Source: Siphonodentalium dalli
Taxonomy: Eukaryota; Mollusca; Scaphopoda; Gadilida; Siphonodentaliidae
Direction of reading: 5' to 3'
NCBI GenBank assembly: GCA_032622095.1
Contig: CP136069.1
Span: 8,698,036 to 8,762,035 of the forward strand
DNA length: 64,000 nt
Shown: piece by piece, positions 11,668 through 27,154 of the stretch
How positions within the stretch are numbered: the first letter of the stretch is position 1
How the letters are laid out: each line of letters starts with the position of its first letter
Translations under genes and position numbers: made by a program
Notes under the pieces: generated by a model
The model's database searches: none
What the model was told of the DNA's origin: nothing
What the model saw: the letters and a program-made list of their open reading frames with translations, nothing else

Positions 11668-12658
11668 GGTCTTCGAAATATATATGAGACAAGCCGATGA
11701 GCCCGACGTTGTCCGGGCTATTCAAAAACCAAATTTCAAGTCGATAGCTATACCCAGCCTGACGTTGTCCGGGCTATTCGCGAGGCTGGCGTCGCACGGG
11801 CTCGGCGACCAGATAAAATTCGTATCCGGGGAAAGATACCTTGACATAGCAAATTTCAAGTCGATAGCTCCATCCGTTTCCGAGATCTCGTCTGCGCATG
11901 AGAAGCTGTCGTCGCACGGGCTCGGCGACCCGATAAAATTCGTATCCGGGGCAAGATACATTCACATACCAAATTTCAAGTCGATAGCTCCACCCATTTC
12001 CGAGAGTTCGTCTGCGCATGCTCGAAGCGGGCGCCACACGGGCTCGCCAATACGACAACGTCGACCGCCTGGTCAAACTACACACATGTACCAAGTTTTG
12101 TCCCGATCGGTCGAGAATCGTAGATTTGTATAAATGACAGACAAATAGACAAACAAAGAGACAAACAGACAGACAGAGGTCTTCAAGATATATATGAGAC
12201 TAGCCGATGAGCCCGACGTTGTCCGGGCTATTCAAAAACCAAATTTCAAGTCGATAGCTCCACCCGTTTCCGAGATCTCGTCTGCGCATGCGCGAAACTG
12301 GCGTCGCACGGGCTCGGCGACCCGATAAAATTCGTATCCGGGGCAAGATACATTGACATAGCAAATTTCAAGTCGATAGCTCCACCCGTTTCCGAGATAT
12401 CGTCTGCCCATGCGCTAAGCTGGCGTCGCACTGGCTCGGCGACCCGATAAAATTCGTATTCGGGGCAAGATACATTCACATACCAAATTTCAAGTCGATA
12501 GCTCCACCCGTTTCCGAGATCTCATCTGCGCATGCGCTGCACGGGCGTCGCACGGGCTCGGCAATACGACATCGACCACCGCCTGGTCAAACTACACACA
12601 CGTACCAAGTTTCGTCCCGATCGGTCGAGAATCGTAGATTTGTATTAATGACATACAA

Positions 12659-12691
<33 letters not shown>

Positions 12692-13680
12692 GGTCTTCAA
12701 AATATATATGAGACTAGCCGATGAGCCCGACGTTGTCCGGGCTATTCAAAAACCAAATTTCAAGTCGATAGCTATAACCAGCCTGACGTTGTCCGGGCTA
12801 TTCGCGAGGCTGGCGTCGCACGGACTCGGCGACCAGATAAAATTCGTATCCGGGGAAAGATACCTTGACATAGCAAATTTCAAGTCGATAGCTCCACCCG
12901 TTTCCGAGATCTCGTCTGCGCATGCGAAGCTGGCGTCGCACGGGCTCGGCGACCCGATAAAATTCGTATCCGGGGAAAGATACATTCACATACCAAATTT
13001 CAAGTCGATAGCTCCACCCGTTTCCGAGATCTCGTATGCGCATGCGCGAATCTGGCGTCGCACGGGCTCAGCGACCCGATAAAATTCGTATCCGGGGCAA
13101 GGTACATTGACATAGCAAATTTCAAGTCGATAGCTCCACCCATTTCCGAGAGTTCGTCTGCGCATGCTCGAAGCGGGCGCCACACGGGCTCGCCAATACG
13201 ACAACGTCGACCGCCTGGTCAAACTACACACATGTACCAAGTTTCGTCCCGATCGGTCGAGAATCGTAGATTTGTATTAATGACATACAAACAGACAAAC
13301 AAACAGACAGACAGACAGACAGAGGTCTTAAAAATATATATGAGACTAGCCGATGAGCCCGACGTTGTCCGGGCTACTCAAAAACCAAATTTCAAGTCGA
13401 TAGCTATACCCAGCCTGACGTTGTCCGGGATATTCGCGAGGCTGGCGTCGCACGGGCTCGGCGACCCGATAAAATTCGTATCCGGGGAAAGATACATTCA
13501 CATAGAAAATTTCAAGTCGATAGCTCCACCCGTTTCCGAGATCTCGTCTGCGCATGCGCTGCACGGGCGTCACACGGGCTCGCCAATACGACATCGACCA
13601 CCGCCTGGTCAAACTACACACACGTACCAAGTTTCGTCCCGATCGGTCGAGAATCGTAGATTTGTATTAATGACATACAA

Positions 13681-13713
<33 letters not shown>

Positions 13714-14825
13714 GGTCTTCGAAATATATATGAGACAAGCCGATGAGCCCGACGTTGTCCGGGCTATTCAAAAACCAAATTTCAAGTCGATAGCTATACC
13801 CAGCCTGACGTTGTCCGGGCTATTCGCGAGGCTGGCGTCGCACGGGCTCGGCGACCAGATAAAATTCGTATCCGGGGAAAGATACCTTGACATAGCAAAT
13901 TTCAAGTCGATAGCTCCATCCGTTTCCGAGATCTCGTCTGCGCATGAGAAGCTGTCGTCGCACGGGCTCGGCGACCCGATAAAATTCGTATCCGGGGCAA
14001 GATACATTCACATACCAAATTTCAAGTCGATAGCTCCACCCATTTCCGAGAGTTCGTCTGCGCATGCTCGAAGCGGGCGCCACACGGGCTCGCCAATACG
14101 ACAACGTCGACCGCCTGGTCAAACTACACACATGTACCAAGTTTTGTCCCGATCGGTCGAGAATCGTAGATTTGTATAAATGACAGACAAATAGACAAAC
14201 AAAGAGACAAACAGACAGACAGAGGTCTTCAAGATATATATGAGACTAGCCGATGAGCCCGACGTTGTCCGGGCTATTCAAAAACCAAATTTCAAGTCGA
14301 TAGCTCCACCCGTTTCCGAGATCTCGTCTGCGCATGCGCGAAACTGGCGTCGCACGGGCTCGGCGACCCGATAAAATTCGTATCCGGGGCAAGATACATT
14401 GACATAGCAAATTTCAAGTCGATAGCACGACCCGTTTCCAGATCTCGTCTGCGCATGCGCGAAGCTGGCGTCACACGGGTTCGGCGACCCGATACAATTC
14501 GTATCCGGGGCAAGATACATTCACATACCAAATTTCAAGTCGATAGCTCCACCCGTTTCCGAGATATCGTCTGCCCATGCGCTAAGCTGGCGTCGCACTG
14601 GCTCGGCGACCCGATAAAATTCGTATTCGGGGCAAGATACATTCACATACCAAATTTCAAGTCGATAGCTCCACCCGTTTCCGAGATCTCATCTGCGCAT
14701 GCGCTGCACGGGCGTCGCACGGGCTCGGCAATACGACATCGACCACCGCCTGGTCAAACTACACACACGTACCAAGTTTCGTCCCGATCGGTCGAGAATC
14801 GTAGATTTGTATTAATGACATACAA

Positions 14826-14858
<33 letters not shown>

Positions 14859-15967
14859 GGTCTTCAAAATATATATGAGACTAGCCGATGAGCCCGACGT
14901 TGTCCGGGCTATTCAAAAACCAAATTTCAAGTCGATAGCTATAACCAGCCTGACGTTGTCCGGGCTATTCGCGAGGCTGGCGTCGCACGGACTCGGCGAC
15001 CAGATAAAATTCGTATCCGGGGAAAGATACCTTGACATAGCAAATTTCAAGTCGATAGCTCCACCCGTTTCCGATATCTCGTCTGCGCATGCGAAGCTGG
15101 CGTCGCACTGGCTCGGCGACCCGATAAAATTCGTATCCGGGGAAAGATACATTCACATACCAAATGTCAAGTCGATAGCTCCACCCGTTTCCGAGATCTC
15201 GTCTGCGCATGCGAAGCTGGCGTCGCACGGGCTCGGCGACCCGATAAAATTCGTATCCGGGGAAAGATACATTCACATACCAAATTTCAAGTCGATAGCT
15301 CCACCCGTTTCCGAGATCTCGTATGCGCATGCGCGAATCTGGCGTCGCACGGGCTCGGCGACCCGATAAAATTCGTATCCGGGGCAAGGTACATTGACAT
15401 AGCAAATTTCAAGTCGATAGCTCCACCCATTTCCGAGAGTTCGTCTGCGCATGCTCGAAGCGGGCGCCACACGGGCTCGCCAATACGACAACGTCGACCG
15501 CCTGGTCAAACTACACACATGTACCAAGTTTCGTCCCGATCGGTCGAGAATCGTAGATTTGTATTAATGACATACAAACAGACAAACAAACAGACAGACA
15601 GACAGACAGAGGTCTTAAAAATATATATGAGACTAGCCGATGAGCCCGACGTTGTCCGGGCTACTCAAAAACCAAATTTCAAGTCGATAGCTATACCCAG
15701 CCTGACGTTGTCCGGGATATTCGCGAGGCTGGCGTCGCACGGGCTCGGCGACCCGATAAAATTCGTATCCGGGGAAAGATACATTCACATAGAAAATTTC
15801 AAGTCGATAGCTCCACCCGTTTCCGAGATCTCGTCTGCGCATGCGCTGCACGGGCGTCACACGGGCTCGCCAATACGACATCGACCACCGCCTGGTCAAA
15901 CTACACACACGTACCAAGTTTCGTCCCGATCGGTCGAGAATCGTAGATTTGTATTAATGACATACAA

Positions 15968-16000
<33 letters not shown>

Positions 16001-17112
16001 GGTCTTCGAAATATATATGAGACAAGCCGATGAGCCCGACGTTGTCCGGGCTATTCAAAAACCAAATTTCAAGTCGATAGCTATACCCAGCCTGACGTTG
16101 TCCGGGCTATTCGCGAGGCTGGCGTCGCACGGGCTCGGCGACCAGATAAAATTCGTATCCGGGGAAAGATACCTTGACATAGCAAATTTCAAGTCGATAG
16201 CTCCATCCGTTTCCGAGATCTCGTCTGCGCATGAGAAGCTGTCGTCGCACGGGCTCGGCGACCCGATAAAATTCGTATCCGGGGCAAGATACATTCACAT
16301 ACCAAATTTCAAGTCGATAGCTCCACCCATTTCCGAGAGTTCGTCTGCGCATGCTCGAAGCGGGCGCCACACGGGCTCGCCAATACGACAACGTCGACCG
16401 CCTGGTCAAACTACACACATGTACCAAGTTTTGTCCCGATCGGTCGAGAATCGTAGATTTGTATAAATGACAGACAAATAGACAAACAAAGAGACAAACA
16501 GACAGACAGAGGTCTTCAAGATATATATGAGACTAGCCGATGAGCCCGACGTTGTCCGGGCTATTCAAAAACCAAATTTCAAGTCGATAGCTCCACCCGT
16601 TTCCGAGATCTCGTCTGCGCATGCGCGAAACTGGCGTCGCACGGGCTCGGCGACCCGATAAAATTCGTATCCGGGGCAAGATACATTGACATAGCAAATT
16701 TCAAGTCGATAGCACGACCCGTTTCCAGATCTCGTCTGCGCATGCGCGAAGCTGGCGTCACACGGGTTCGGCGACCCGATACAATTCGTATCCGGGGCAA
16801 GATACATTCACATACCAAATTTCAAGTCGATAGCTCCACCCGTTTCCGAGATATCGTCTGCCCATGCGCTAAGCTGGCGTCGCACTGGCTCGGCGACCCG
16901 ATAAAATTCGTAATCGGGGCAAGATACATTCACATACCAAATTTCAAGTCGATAGCTCCACCCGTTTCCGAGATCTCATCTGCGCATGCGCTGAACGGGT
17001 GTCGCACGGGCTCGCCAATACGACATCGACCACCGCCTGGTCAAACTACACACACGTACCAAGTTTCGTCCCGATCGGTCGAGAATCGTAGATTTGTATT
17101 AATGACATACAA

Positions 17113-17145
<33 letters not shown>

Positions 17146-19271
17146 GGTCTTCAAAATATATATGAGACTAGCCGATGAGCCCGACGTTGTCCGGGCTATT
17201 CAAAAACCAAATTTCAAGTCGATAGCTATACCCAGCCTGACGTTGTCCGGGCTATTCGCGAGGCTGGCGTCGCACGGACTCGGCGACCAGATAAAATTCG
17301 TATCCGGGGAAAGATACCTTGACATAGCAAATTTCAAGTCGATAGCTCCACCCGTTTCCGAGATCTCGTCTGCGCATGCGAAGCTGGCGTCGCACGGGCT
17401 CGGCGACCCGATAAAATTCGTATCCGGGGAAAGATACATTCACATACCAAATTTCAAGTCGATAGCTCCACCCGTTTCCGAGATCTCGTATGCGCATGCG
17501 CGAATCTGGCGTCGCACGGGCTCGGCGACCCGATAAAATTCGTATCCGGGGCAAGGTACATTCACATAGCAAATTTCAAGTCGATAGCTCCACCCATTTC
17601 CGAGAGTTCGTCTGCGCATGCTCGAAGCGGGCGCCACACGGGCTCGCCAATACGACAACGTCGACCGCCTGGTCAAACTACACACATGTACCAAGTTTCG
17701 TCCCGATCGGTCGAGAATCGTAGATTTGTATTAATGACATACAAACAGACAAACAAACAGACAGACAGACAGACAGAGGTCTTAAAAATATATATGAGAC
17801 TAGCCGATGAGCCCGACGTTGTCCGGGCTATTCAAAAACCAAATTTCAAGTCGATAGCTATACCCAGCCTGACGTTGTCCGGGCTATTCGCGAGGCTGGC
17901 GTCGCACGGGCTCGGCGACCCGATAAAATTCGTATCCGGGGAAAGATACATTCACATAGAAAATTTCAAGTCGATAGCTCCACCCGTTTCCGAGATCTCG
18001 TCTGCGCATGCGCTGCACGGGCGTCATACGGGCTCGCCAATACGACATCGACCACCGCCTGGTCAAACTACACACACGTACCAAGTTTCGTCCCGATCGG
18101 TCGAGAATCGTAGATTTGTATTAATGACATACAAACAGACAAACAGACAGACAGACAGAGGTCTTCGAAATATATATGAGACAAGCCGATGAGCCCGACG
18201 TTGTCCGGGCTATTCAAAAACCAAATTTCAAGTCGATAGCTATACCCAGCCTGACGTTGTCCGGGCTATTCGCGAGGCTGGCGTCGCACGGGCTCGGCGA
18301 CCAGATAAAATTCGTATCCGGGGAAAGATACCTTGACATAGCAAATTTCAAGTCGATAGCTCCATCCGTTTCCGAGATCTCGTCTGCGCATGCGAAGCTG
18401 TCGTCGCACGGGCTCGGCGACCCGATAAAATTCGTATCCGGGGCAAGATACATTCACATACCAAATTTCAAGTCGATAGCTCCACCCATTTCCGAGAGTT
18501 CGTCTGCGCATGATCGAAGCGGGCGCCACACGGGCTCGCCAATACGACAACGTCGACCGCCTGGTCAAACTACACACATGTACCAAGTTTCGTCCCGATC
18601 GGTCGAGAATCGTAGATTTGTATAAATGACAGACAAATAGACAAACAAAGAGACAAACAGACAGACAGAGGTCTTCAAGATATATATGAGACTAGCCGAT
18701 GAGCCCGACGTTGTCCGGGCTATTCAAAAACCAAATTTCAAGTCGATAGCTCCACCCGTTTCCGAGATCTCGTCTGCGCATGCGCGAAACTGGCGTCGCA
18801 CGGGCTCGGCGACCCGATAAAATTCGTATCCGGGGCAAGATACATTGACATAGCAAATTTCAAGTCGATAGCACGACCCGTTTCCAGATCTCGTCTGCGC
18901 ATGCGCGAAGCTGGCGTCACACGGGTTCGGCGACCCGATACAATTCGTATCCGGGGCAAGATACATTCACATACCAAATTTCAAGTCGATAGCTCCACCC
19001 GTTTCCGAGATATCGTCTGCCCATGCGCTAAGCTGGCGTCGCACTGGCTCGGCGACCCGATAAAATTCGTATTCGGGGCAAGATACATTCACATACCAAA
19101 TTTCAAGTCGATAGCTCCACCCGTTTCCGAGATCTCATCTGCGCATGCGCTGCACGGGCGTCGCACGGGCTCGGCAATACGACATCGACCACCGCCTGGT
19201 CAAACTACACACACGTACCAAGTTTCGTCCCGATCGGTCGAGAATCGTAGATTTGTATTAATGACATACAA

Positions 19272-19304
<33 letters not shown>

Positions 19305-20380
19305 GGTCTTCAAAATATATATGAGACTAGCCGATGAGCCCGACGTTGTCCGGGCTATTCAAAAACCAAATTTCAAGTCGATAGCTATACCCAGCCTGAC
19401 GTTGTCCGGGCTATTCGCGAGGCTGGCGTCGCACGGACTCGGCGACCAGATAAAATTCGTATCCGGGGAAAGATACCTTGACATAGCAAATTTCAAGTCG
19501 ATAGCTCCACCCGTTTCCGAGATCTCGTCTGCGCATGCGAAGCTGGCGTCGCACGGGCTCGGCGACCCGATAAAATTCGTATCCGGGGAAAGATACATTC
19601 ACATACCAAATTTCAAGTCGATAGCTCCACCCGTTTCCGAGATCTCGTATGCGCATGCGCGAATCTGGCGTCGCACGGGCTCGGCGACCCGATAAAATTC
19701 GTATCCGGGGCAAGGTACATTCACATAGCAAATTTCAAGTCGATAGCTCCACCCATTTCCGAGAGTTCGTCTGCGCATGCTCGAAGCGGGCGCCACACGG
19801 GCTCGCCAATACGACAACGTCGACCGCCTGGTCAAACTACACACATGTACCAAGTTTCGTCCCGATCGGTCGAGAATCGTAGATTTGTATTAATGACATA
19901 CAAACAGACAAACAAACAGACAGACAGACAGACAGAGGTCTTAAAAATATATATGAGACTAGCCGATGAGCCCGACGTTGTCCGGGCTATTCAAAAACCA
20001 AATTTCAAGTCGATAGCTATACCCAGCCTGACGTTGTCCGGGCTATTCGCGAGGCTGCCGTCGCACGGGCTCGGCGACCCGATAAAATTCGTATCCGGGG
20101 AAAGATACATTCACATAGAAAATTTCAAGTCGATAGCTCCACCCGTTTCCGAGATCTCGTCTGCGCATGCGAAGCTGGCGTCGCACGGGCTCGGCAACCC
20201 GATAAAATTCGTATCCGGGGCAAGATACATTCACATACCAAATGTCAAGTCGATAGCTCCACCCGTTTCCGAGATCTCGTCTGCACACGCGCGAAGCGGG
20301 CGCCACATGGGCTCGCCAATACGACAACGTCGACCGCCTGGTCAAACTACACACACGTAGTCTTCAAAATATATATGAGA
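7866..20380 (-). repeat. six about 2.1-2.3 kb higher-order repeats
   Basis: Each full block has units of about 635, 632, 390 and 510 bp. Unit junctions fall after 8500, 9132, 9522, 10032, 10667, 11299, 11689, 12199, 12713, 13345, 13735, 14245, 14880, 15632, 16022, 16532, 17167, 17799, 18181, 18691, 19326, 19958 and 20380. Differences are whole-monomer gains or losses (514 instead of 635 at 12200-12713; 752 instead of 632 at 14881-15632) or microsatellite slippage (382 instead of 390 at 17800-18181). The final block ends in a 422 bp 5'-deleted unit. Confidence 0.9.
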
Positions 20381-20901
20381 CTAGCCGATGAGCCCGACGT
20401 TGTCTGGGCTATTCAAAAACCAAATTTCAAGTCGATAGCTATACCCAGCCTGACGTTGTCCGGGCTATTCACGAGGCTGGCGTTGCACGGGCTCAGCGAC
20501 CCGATAAAATTCGTATCCGGGGCAAGATACATTCACATGCCAAATTTCAAGTCGATAGCTCCACCCGTTTCCGAGATCATGTCTGCGCATGCGCGAAGCT
20601 GGGGTCGCACGGACTCGGCGACCCGATAAAATTCGTATCCGCGGCAAGGTACATTCACATACCAAATTTCAAGTCGATAGCACCACCCGTTTCCAGATCT
20701 CGTCTGCGCATGCGCGAAGCTGGCGTTGCACGGGCTCGGCGATCCGATAAAATTTGTATCCGGGGCAAGATACATTCACATACCAAATTTCAAGTCGATA
20801 GCTCCACCCGTTTCCGAGATATCGTCCGCGCATGCGCTGCATGGGCGTCGCACGGGCTCGCCAATACGACATCGACCACCGTCTGGTCAAACTACACACA
20901 C

Positions 20902-21077
20902 ATTATACACTTTAATACCATATATAATTGTTCAATGCCATGTTCATTTTTTTCTTTCACTTGATTGTCTGGTGATCGGGAGAGAAGTAGCATATAAGTG
21001 GCCCGCACTTGTTCTTCAATCCCGTTGCCAAATGTATGTATTTATATGCATATATGGCGAATAAATATGTTTAAACC
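20902..21077. repeat. 176 bp insert, copy 1
   Basis: Non-satellite sequence starting ATTATACACTTTAATACC interrupts the terminal monomer. It is flanked on both sides by AACTACACACAC (20890-20901 and 21078-21089), a 12 bp direct repeat like a target-site duplication. There are no terminal inverted repeats. An AATAAA is present near the right end. It is too short for a gene and the family was not recognised. Confidence 0.75.
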
Positions 21078-21146
21078 AACTACACACACGTACCAAGTTT
21101 CGTCCCGATCGGTCGAGAATCGTAGATTTGTATTAATGTCATACAA

Positions 21147-21181
<35 letters not shown>

Positions 21182-22660
21182 TAGGTCTTCAAAATATATA
21201 TGAGACTAGCCGATGAGCCCGACGTTGTCCGGGCTATTCAAAAACCAAATTTCAAGTCGATAGCTATACCCAGCCTGACGTTGTCCGGGCTATTCGCGAG
21301 GCTGGCGTCGCACGGGCTCGGCGACCAGATAAAATTCGTATCCGGGGAAAGATACATTCACATACCAAATTTCAAGTCGATAGCTCCACCCGTTTCCGAG
21401 ATCTCGTATGCGCATGCGCGAATCTGGCGTCGCACGGGCTCGGCGACCCGATAAAATTCGTATCCGGGGCAAGGTACATTCACATAGCAAATTTCAAGTC
21501 GATAGCTCCACCCATTTCCGAGAGTTCGTCTGCGCATGCTCGAAGCGGGCGCCACACGGGCTCGCCAATACGACAACGTCGACCGCCTGGTCAAACTACA
21601 CACATGTACCAAGTTTCGTCCCGATCGGTCGAGAATCGTAGATTTGTATTAATGACATACAAACAGACAAACAAACAGACAGACAGACAGACAGAGGTCT
21701 TAAAAATATATATGAGACTAGCCGATGAGCCCGACGTTGTCCGGGCTATTCAAAAACCAAATTTCAAGTCGATAGCTATACCCAGCCTGACGTTGTCCGG
21801 GCTATTCGCGAGGCTGCCGTCGCACGGGCTCGGCGACCCGATAAAATTCGTATCCGGGGAAAGATACATTCACATAGAAAATTTCAAGTCGATAGCTCCA
21901 CCCGTTTCCGAGATCTCGTCTGCGCATGCGAAGCTGGCGTCGCACGGGCTCGGCAACCCGATAAAATTCGTATCCGGGGCAAGATACATTCACATACCAA
22001 ATGTCAAGTCGATAGCTCCACCCGTTTCCGAGATCTCGTCTGCACACGCGCGAAGCGGGCGCCACATGGGCTCGCCAATACGACAACGTCGACCGCCTGG
22101 TCAAACTACACACACGTAGTCTTCAAAATATATATGAGACTAGCCGATGAGCCCGACGTTGTCTGGGCTATTCAAAAACCAAATTTCAAGTCGATAGCTA
22201 TACCCAGCCTGACGTTGTCCGGGCTATTCACGAGGCTGGCGTTGCACGGGCTCAGCGACCCGATAAAATTCGTATCCGGGGCAAGATACATTCACATACC
22301 AAATTTCAAGTCGATAGCTCCACCCGTTTCCGAGATCATGTCTGCGCATGCGCGAAGCTGGGGTCGCACGGACTCGGCGACCCGATAAAATTCGTATCCG
22401 CGGCAAGGTACATTCACATACCAAATTTCAAGTCGATAGCACCACCCGTTTCCAGATCTCGTCTGCGCATGCGCGAAGCTGGCGTTGCACGGGCTCGGCG
22501 ATCCGATAAAATTTGTATCCGGGGCAAGATACATTCACATACCAAATTTCAAGTCGATAGCTCCACCCGTTTCCGAGATATCGTCCGCGCATGCGCTGCA
22601 TGGGCGTCGCACGGGCTCGCCAATACGACATCGACCACCGTCTGGTCAAACTACACACAC

Positions 22661-22836
22661 ATTATACACTTTAATACCATATATAATTGTTCAATGCCAT
22701 GTTCATTTTTTTCTTTCACTTGATTGTCTGGTGATCGGGAGAGAAGTAGCATATAAGTGGCCCGCACTTGTTCTTCAATCCCGTTGCCAAATGTATGTAT
22801 TTATATGCATATATGGCGAATAAATATGTTTAAACC
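22661..22836. repeat. 176 bp insert, copy 2
   Basis: Same insert at the same place in the unit as copy 1, exactly 1759 bp further on, as part of the copied higher-order block. The flanking AACTACACACAC is kept on both sides. Confidence 0.75.
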
Positions 22837-22905
22837 AACTACACACACGTACCAAGTTTCGTCCCGATCGGTCGAGAATCGTAGATTTGTATTAATGTCA
22901 TACAA

Positions 22906-22940
<35 letters not shown>

Positions 22941-23664
22941 TAGGTCTTCAAAATATATATGAGACTAGCCGATGAGCCCGACGTTGTCCGGGCTATTCAA
23001 AAACCAAATTTCAAGTCGATAGCTATACCCAGCCTGACGTTGTCCGGGCTATTCGCGAGGCTGGCGTCGCACGGGCTCGGCGACCAGATAAAATTCGTAT
23101 CCGGGGAAAGATACCTTGACATAGCAAATTTCAAGTCGATAGCTCCACCCGTTTCCGAGATCTCGTCTGCGCATGCGCGAAACTGGCGTCGCACGGGCTC
23201 GGCGACCCGATAAAATTCGTATCCGGGGCAAGATACATTCACAAACCAAATTTCAAGTCGATAGCACGACCCGTTTCCAGATCTCGTCTGCGCATGCGCG
23301 AAGCTGGCGTCACACGGGCTCGGCGACCCGATAAAATTCGTATCCGGGGCAAGATACATTCACATACCAAATTTCAAGTCGATAGCTCCACCCGTTTCCG
23401 AGATATCGTCTGCCCATGCGATAAGCTGGCGTCGCACTGGCTCGGCGACCCGATAAAATTCGTATTCGGGGCAAGATACATTCACATACCAAATTTCAAG
23501 TCGATAGCTCCACCCGTTTCCGAGATCTCATCTGAGCATGCGCTGCACGGGCCCCGCACGGGCTCGCCAATACGACATCGACCACCGTCTGGTCAAACTA
23601 CACACACGTACCAAGTTTCGTCCCGATCGGTCGAGAATCGTAGATTTGTATTAATGACATACAA

Positions 23665-23697
<33 letters not shown>

Positions 23698-25410
23698 GGT
23701 CTTCAAAATATATATGAGACTAGCCGATGAGCCCGACGTTGTCCGGGCTATTCAAAAACCAAATTTCAAGTCGATAGCTATACCCAGCCTGACGTTGTCC
23801 GGGCTATTCGCGAGGCTGGCGTCGCACGGGCTCGGCGACCAGATAAAATTCGTATCCGGGGAAAGATACCTTGACATAGCAAATTTCAAGTCGATAGCTC
23901 CACCCGTTTCCGAGATCTCGTCTGCGCATGCGAAGCTGGCGTCGCACGGGCTCGGCGACCCGATAAAATTCGTATCCGGGGCAAGATACATTCACATACC
24001 AAATTTCAAGTCGATAGCTCCACCCGTTTCCGAGATCTCGTCTGCGCATGCGAAGCTGGCGTCGCACGGGCTCGGCGACCCGATAAAATTCGTATCCGGG
24101 GAAAGATACATTCACATACCAAATTTCAAGTCGATAGCTCCACCCGTTTCCGATATCTCGTATGCGCATGCGCGAATCTGGCGTCGCACGGGCTCGGCGA
24201 CCCGATAAAATTCGTATCCGGGGCAAGGTACATTCACATAGCAAATTTCAAGTCGATAGCTCCACCCATTTCCGAGAGTTCGTCTGCGCATGCTCGAAGC
24301 GGGCGCCACACGGGCTCGCCAATACGACAACGTCGACCGCCTGGTCAAACTACTCACATGTACCAAGTTTCGTCCCGATCGGTCGAGAATCGTAGATTTG
24401 TATTAATGACATACAAACAGACAAACAGACAGACAGACAGACAGAGGTCTTCAAAATATATATGAGACTAGCCGATGAGCCCGACGTTGTCCGGGCTATT
24501 CAAAAACCAAATTTCAAGTCGATAGCTATACCCAGCCTGACGTTGTCCGGGCTATTCGCGAGGCTGGCGTCGCACGGGCTCGGCGACCCGATAAAATTCG
24601 TATCCGGGGAAAGATACATTCACATAGAAAATTTCAAGTCGATAGCTCCACCCGTTTCCGAGATCTCGTCTGCGCATGCGAAGCTGGCGTCGCACGGGCT
24701 CGGCAACCCGATAAAATTCGTATCCGGGGCAAGATACATTCACATACCAAATGTCAAGTCGATAGCTCCACCCGTTTCCGAGATCTCGTCTGCACACGCG
24801 CGACGCGGGCGCCACATGGGCTCGCCAATACGACAACGTCGACCGCCTGGTCAAACTACACACACGTAGTCTTCAAAATATATATGAGACTAGCCGATGA
24901 GCCCGACGTTGTCTGGGCTATTCAAAAACCAAATTTCAAGTCGATAGCTATACCCAGCCTGACGTTGTCCGGGCTATTCACGAGGCTGGCGTTGCACGGG
25001 CTCAGCGACCCGATAAAATTCGTATCCGGGGCAAGATACATTCACATACCAAATTTCAAGTCGATAGCTCCACCCGTTTCCGAGATCATGTCTGCGCATG
25101 CGCGAAGCTGGGGTCGCACGGACTCGTCGACCCGATAAAATTCGTATCCGCGGCAAGGTACATTCACATACCAAATTTCAAGTCGATAGCACCACCCGTT
25201 TCCAGATCTCGTCTGCGCATGCGCGAAGCTGGCGTTGCACGGGCTCGGCGATCCGATAAAATTTGTATCCGGGGCATGATACATTCACATACCAAATTTC
25301 AAGTCGATAGCTCCACCCGTTTCCGAGATATCGTCCGCGCATGCGCTGCACGGGCGTCGCACGGGCTCGCCAATACGACATCGACCACCGCCTGGTCAAA
25401 CTACACACAC

Positions 25411-25586
25411 ATTATACACTTTAATACCATATATAATTGTTCAATGCCATGTTCATTTTTTTCTTTCACTTGATTGTCTGGTGATCGGGAGAGAAGTAGC
25501 ATATAAGTGGCCCGCACTTGTTCTTCAATCCCGTTGCCAAATGTATGTATTTATATGCATATATGGCGAATAACTATGTTTAAACC
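25411..25586. repeat. 176 bp insert, copy 3
   Basis: Same insert and position in the unit. This copy has AATAAC in place of AATAAA near its right end. Confidence 0.75.
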
Positions 25587-25655
25587 AACTACACACACGT
25601 ACCAAGTTTCGTCCCGATCGGTCGAGAATCGTAGATTTGTATTAATGACATACAA

Positions 25656-25691
<36 letters not shown>

Positions 25692-26390
25692 AGGTCTTCA
25701 AAATATATATGAGACTAGCCGATGAGCCCGACGTTGTCCGGGCTATTCAAAAACCAAATTTCAAGTCGATAGCTATACCCAGCCTGACGTTGTCTGGGCT
25801 ATTCGCGAGGCTGGCGTCGCACGGGCTCGGCGACCAGATAAAATTCGTATCCGGGGAAAGATACCTTGACATAGCAAATTTCAAGTCGATAGCTCCACCC
25901 GTTTCCGAGATCTCGTCTGCGCATGCGCGAAACTGGCGTCGCACGGGCTCGGCGACCCGATAAAATTCGTATCCGGGGCAAGATACATTCACAAACCAAA
26001 TTTCAAGTCGATAGCACGTCCCGTTTCCAGATCTCGTCTGCGCATGCGCGAAGCTGGCGTCACACGTATCCGGGGCAAGATACATTCACATACCAAATTT
26101 CAAGTCGATAGCTCCACCCGTTTCCGAGATATCGTCTGCCCATGCGCTAAGCTGGCGTCGCACTGGCTCGGCGACCCGATAAAATTCGTATTCGGGGCAA
26201 GATACATTCACATACCAAATTTCAAGTCGATAGCACCACCCGTTTCCGAGATCTCATCTGCGCATGCGCTGCACGGGCGCCGCACGGGCTCGCCAATACG
26301 ACATCGACCACCGCCTGGTCAAACTACACACACGTACCAAGTTTCGTCCCGATCGGTCGAGAATCGTAGATTTGTATTAATGACATACAA

Positions 26391-26423
<33 letters not shown>

Positions 26424-27121
26424 GGTCTTCAAAATATATATGAGACTAGCCGATGAGCCCGACGTTGTCCGGGCTATTCAAAAACCAAATTTCAAGTCGA
26501 TAGCTATACCCAGCCTGACGTTGTCCGGGCTATTCGCGAGGCTGGCGTCGCACGGGCTCGGCGACCAGATAAAATTCGTATCCGGGGAAAGATACCTTGA
26601 CATAGCAAATTTCAAGTCGATAGCTCCACCCGTTTCCGAGATCTCGTCTGCGCATGCGCGAAACTGGCGTCGCACGGGCTCGGCGACCCGATAAAATTCG
26701 TATCCGGGGCAAGATACATTCACAAACCAAATTTCAAGTCGATAGCACGTCCCGTTTCCAGATCTCGTCTGCGCATGCGCGAAGCTGGCGTCACACGTAT
26801 CCGGGGCAAGATACATTCACATACCAAATTTCAAGTCGATAGCTCCACCCGTTTCCGAGATATCGTCTGCCCATGCGCTAAGCTGGCGTCGCACTGGCTC
26901 GGCGACCCGATAAAATTCGTATTCGGGGCAAGATACATTCACATACCAAATTTCAAGTCGATTGCACCACCCGTTTCCGAGATCTCATCTGCGCATGCGC
27001 TGCACGGGCGCCGCACGGGCTCGCCAATACGACATCGACCACCGCCTGGTCAAACTACACACACGTACCAAGTTTCGTCCCGATCGGTCGAGAATCGTAG
27101 ATTTGTATTAATGACATACAA

Positions 27122-27154
<33 letters not shown>

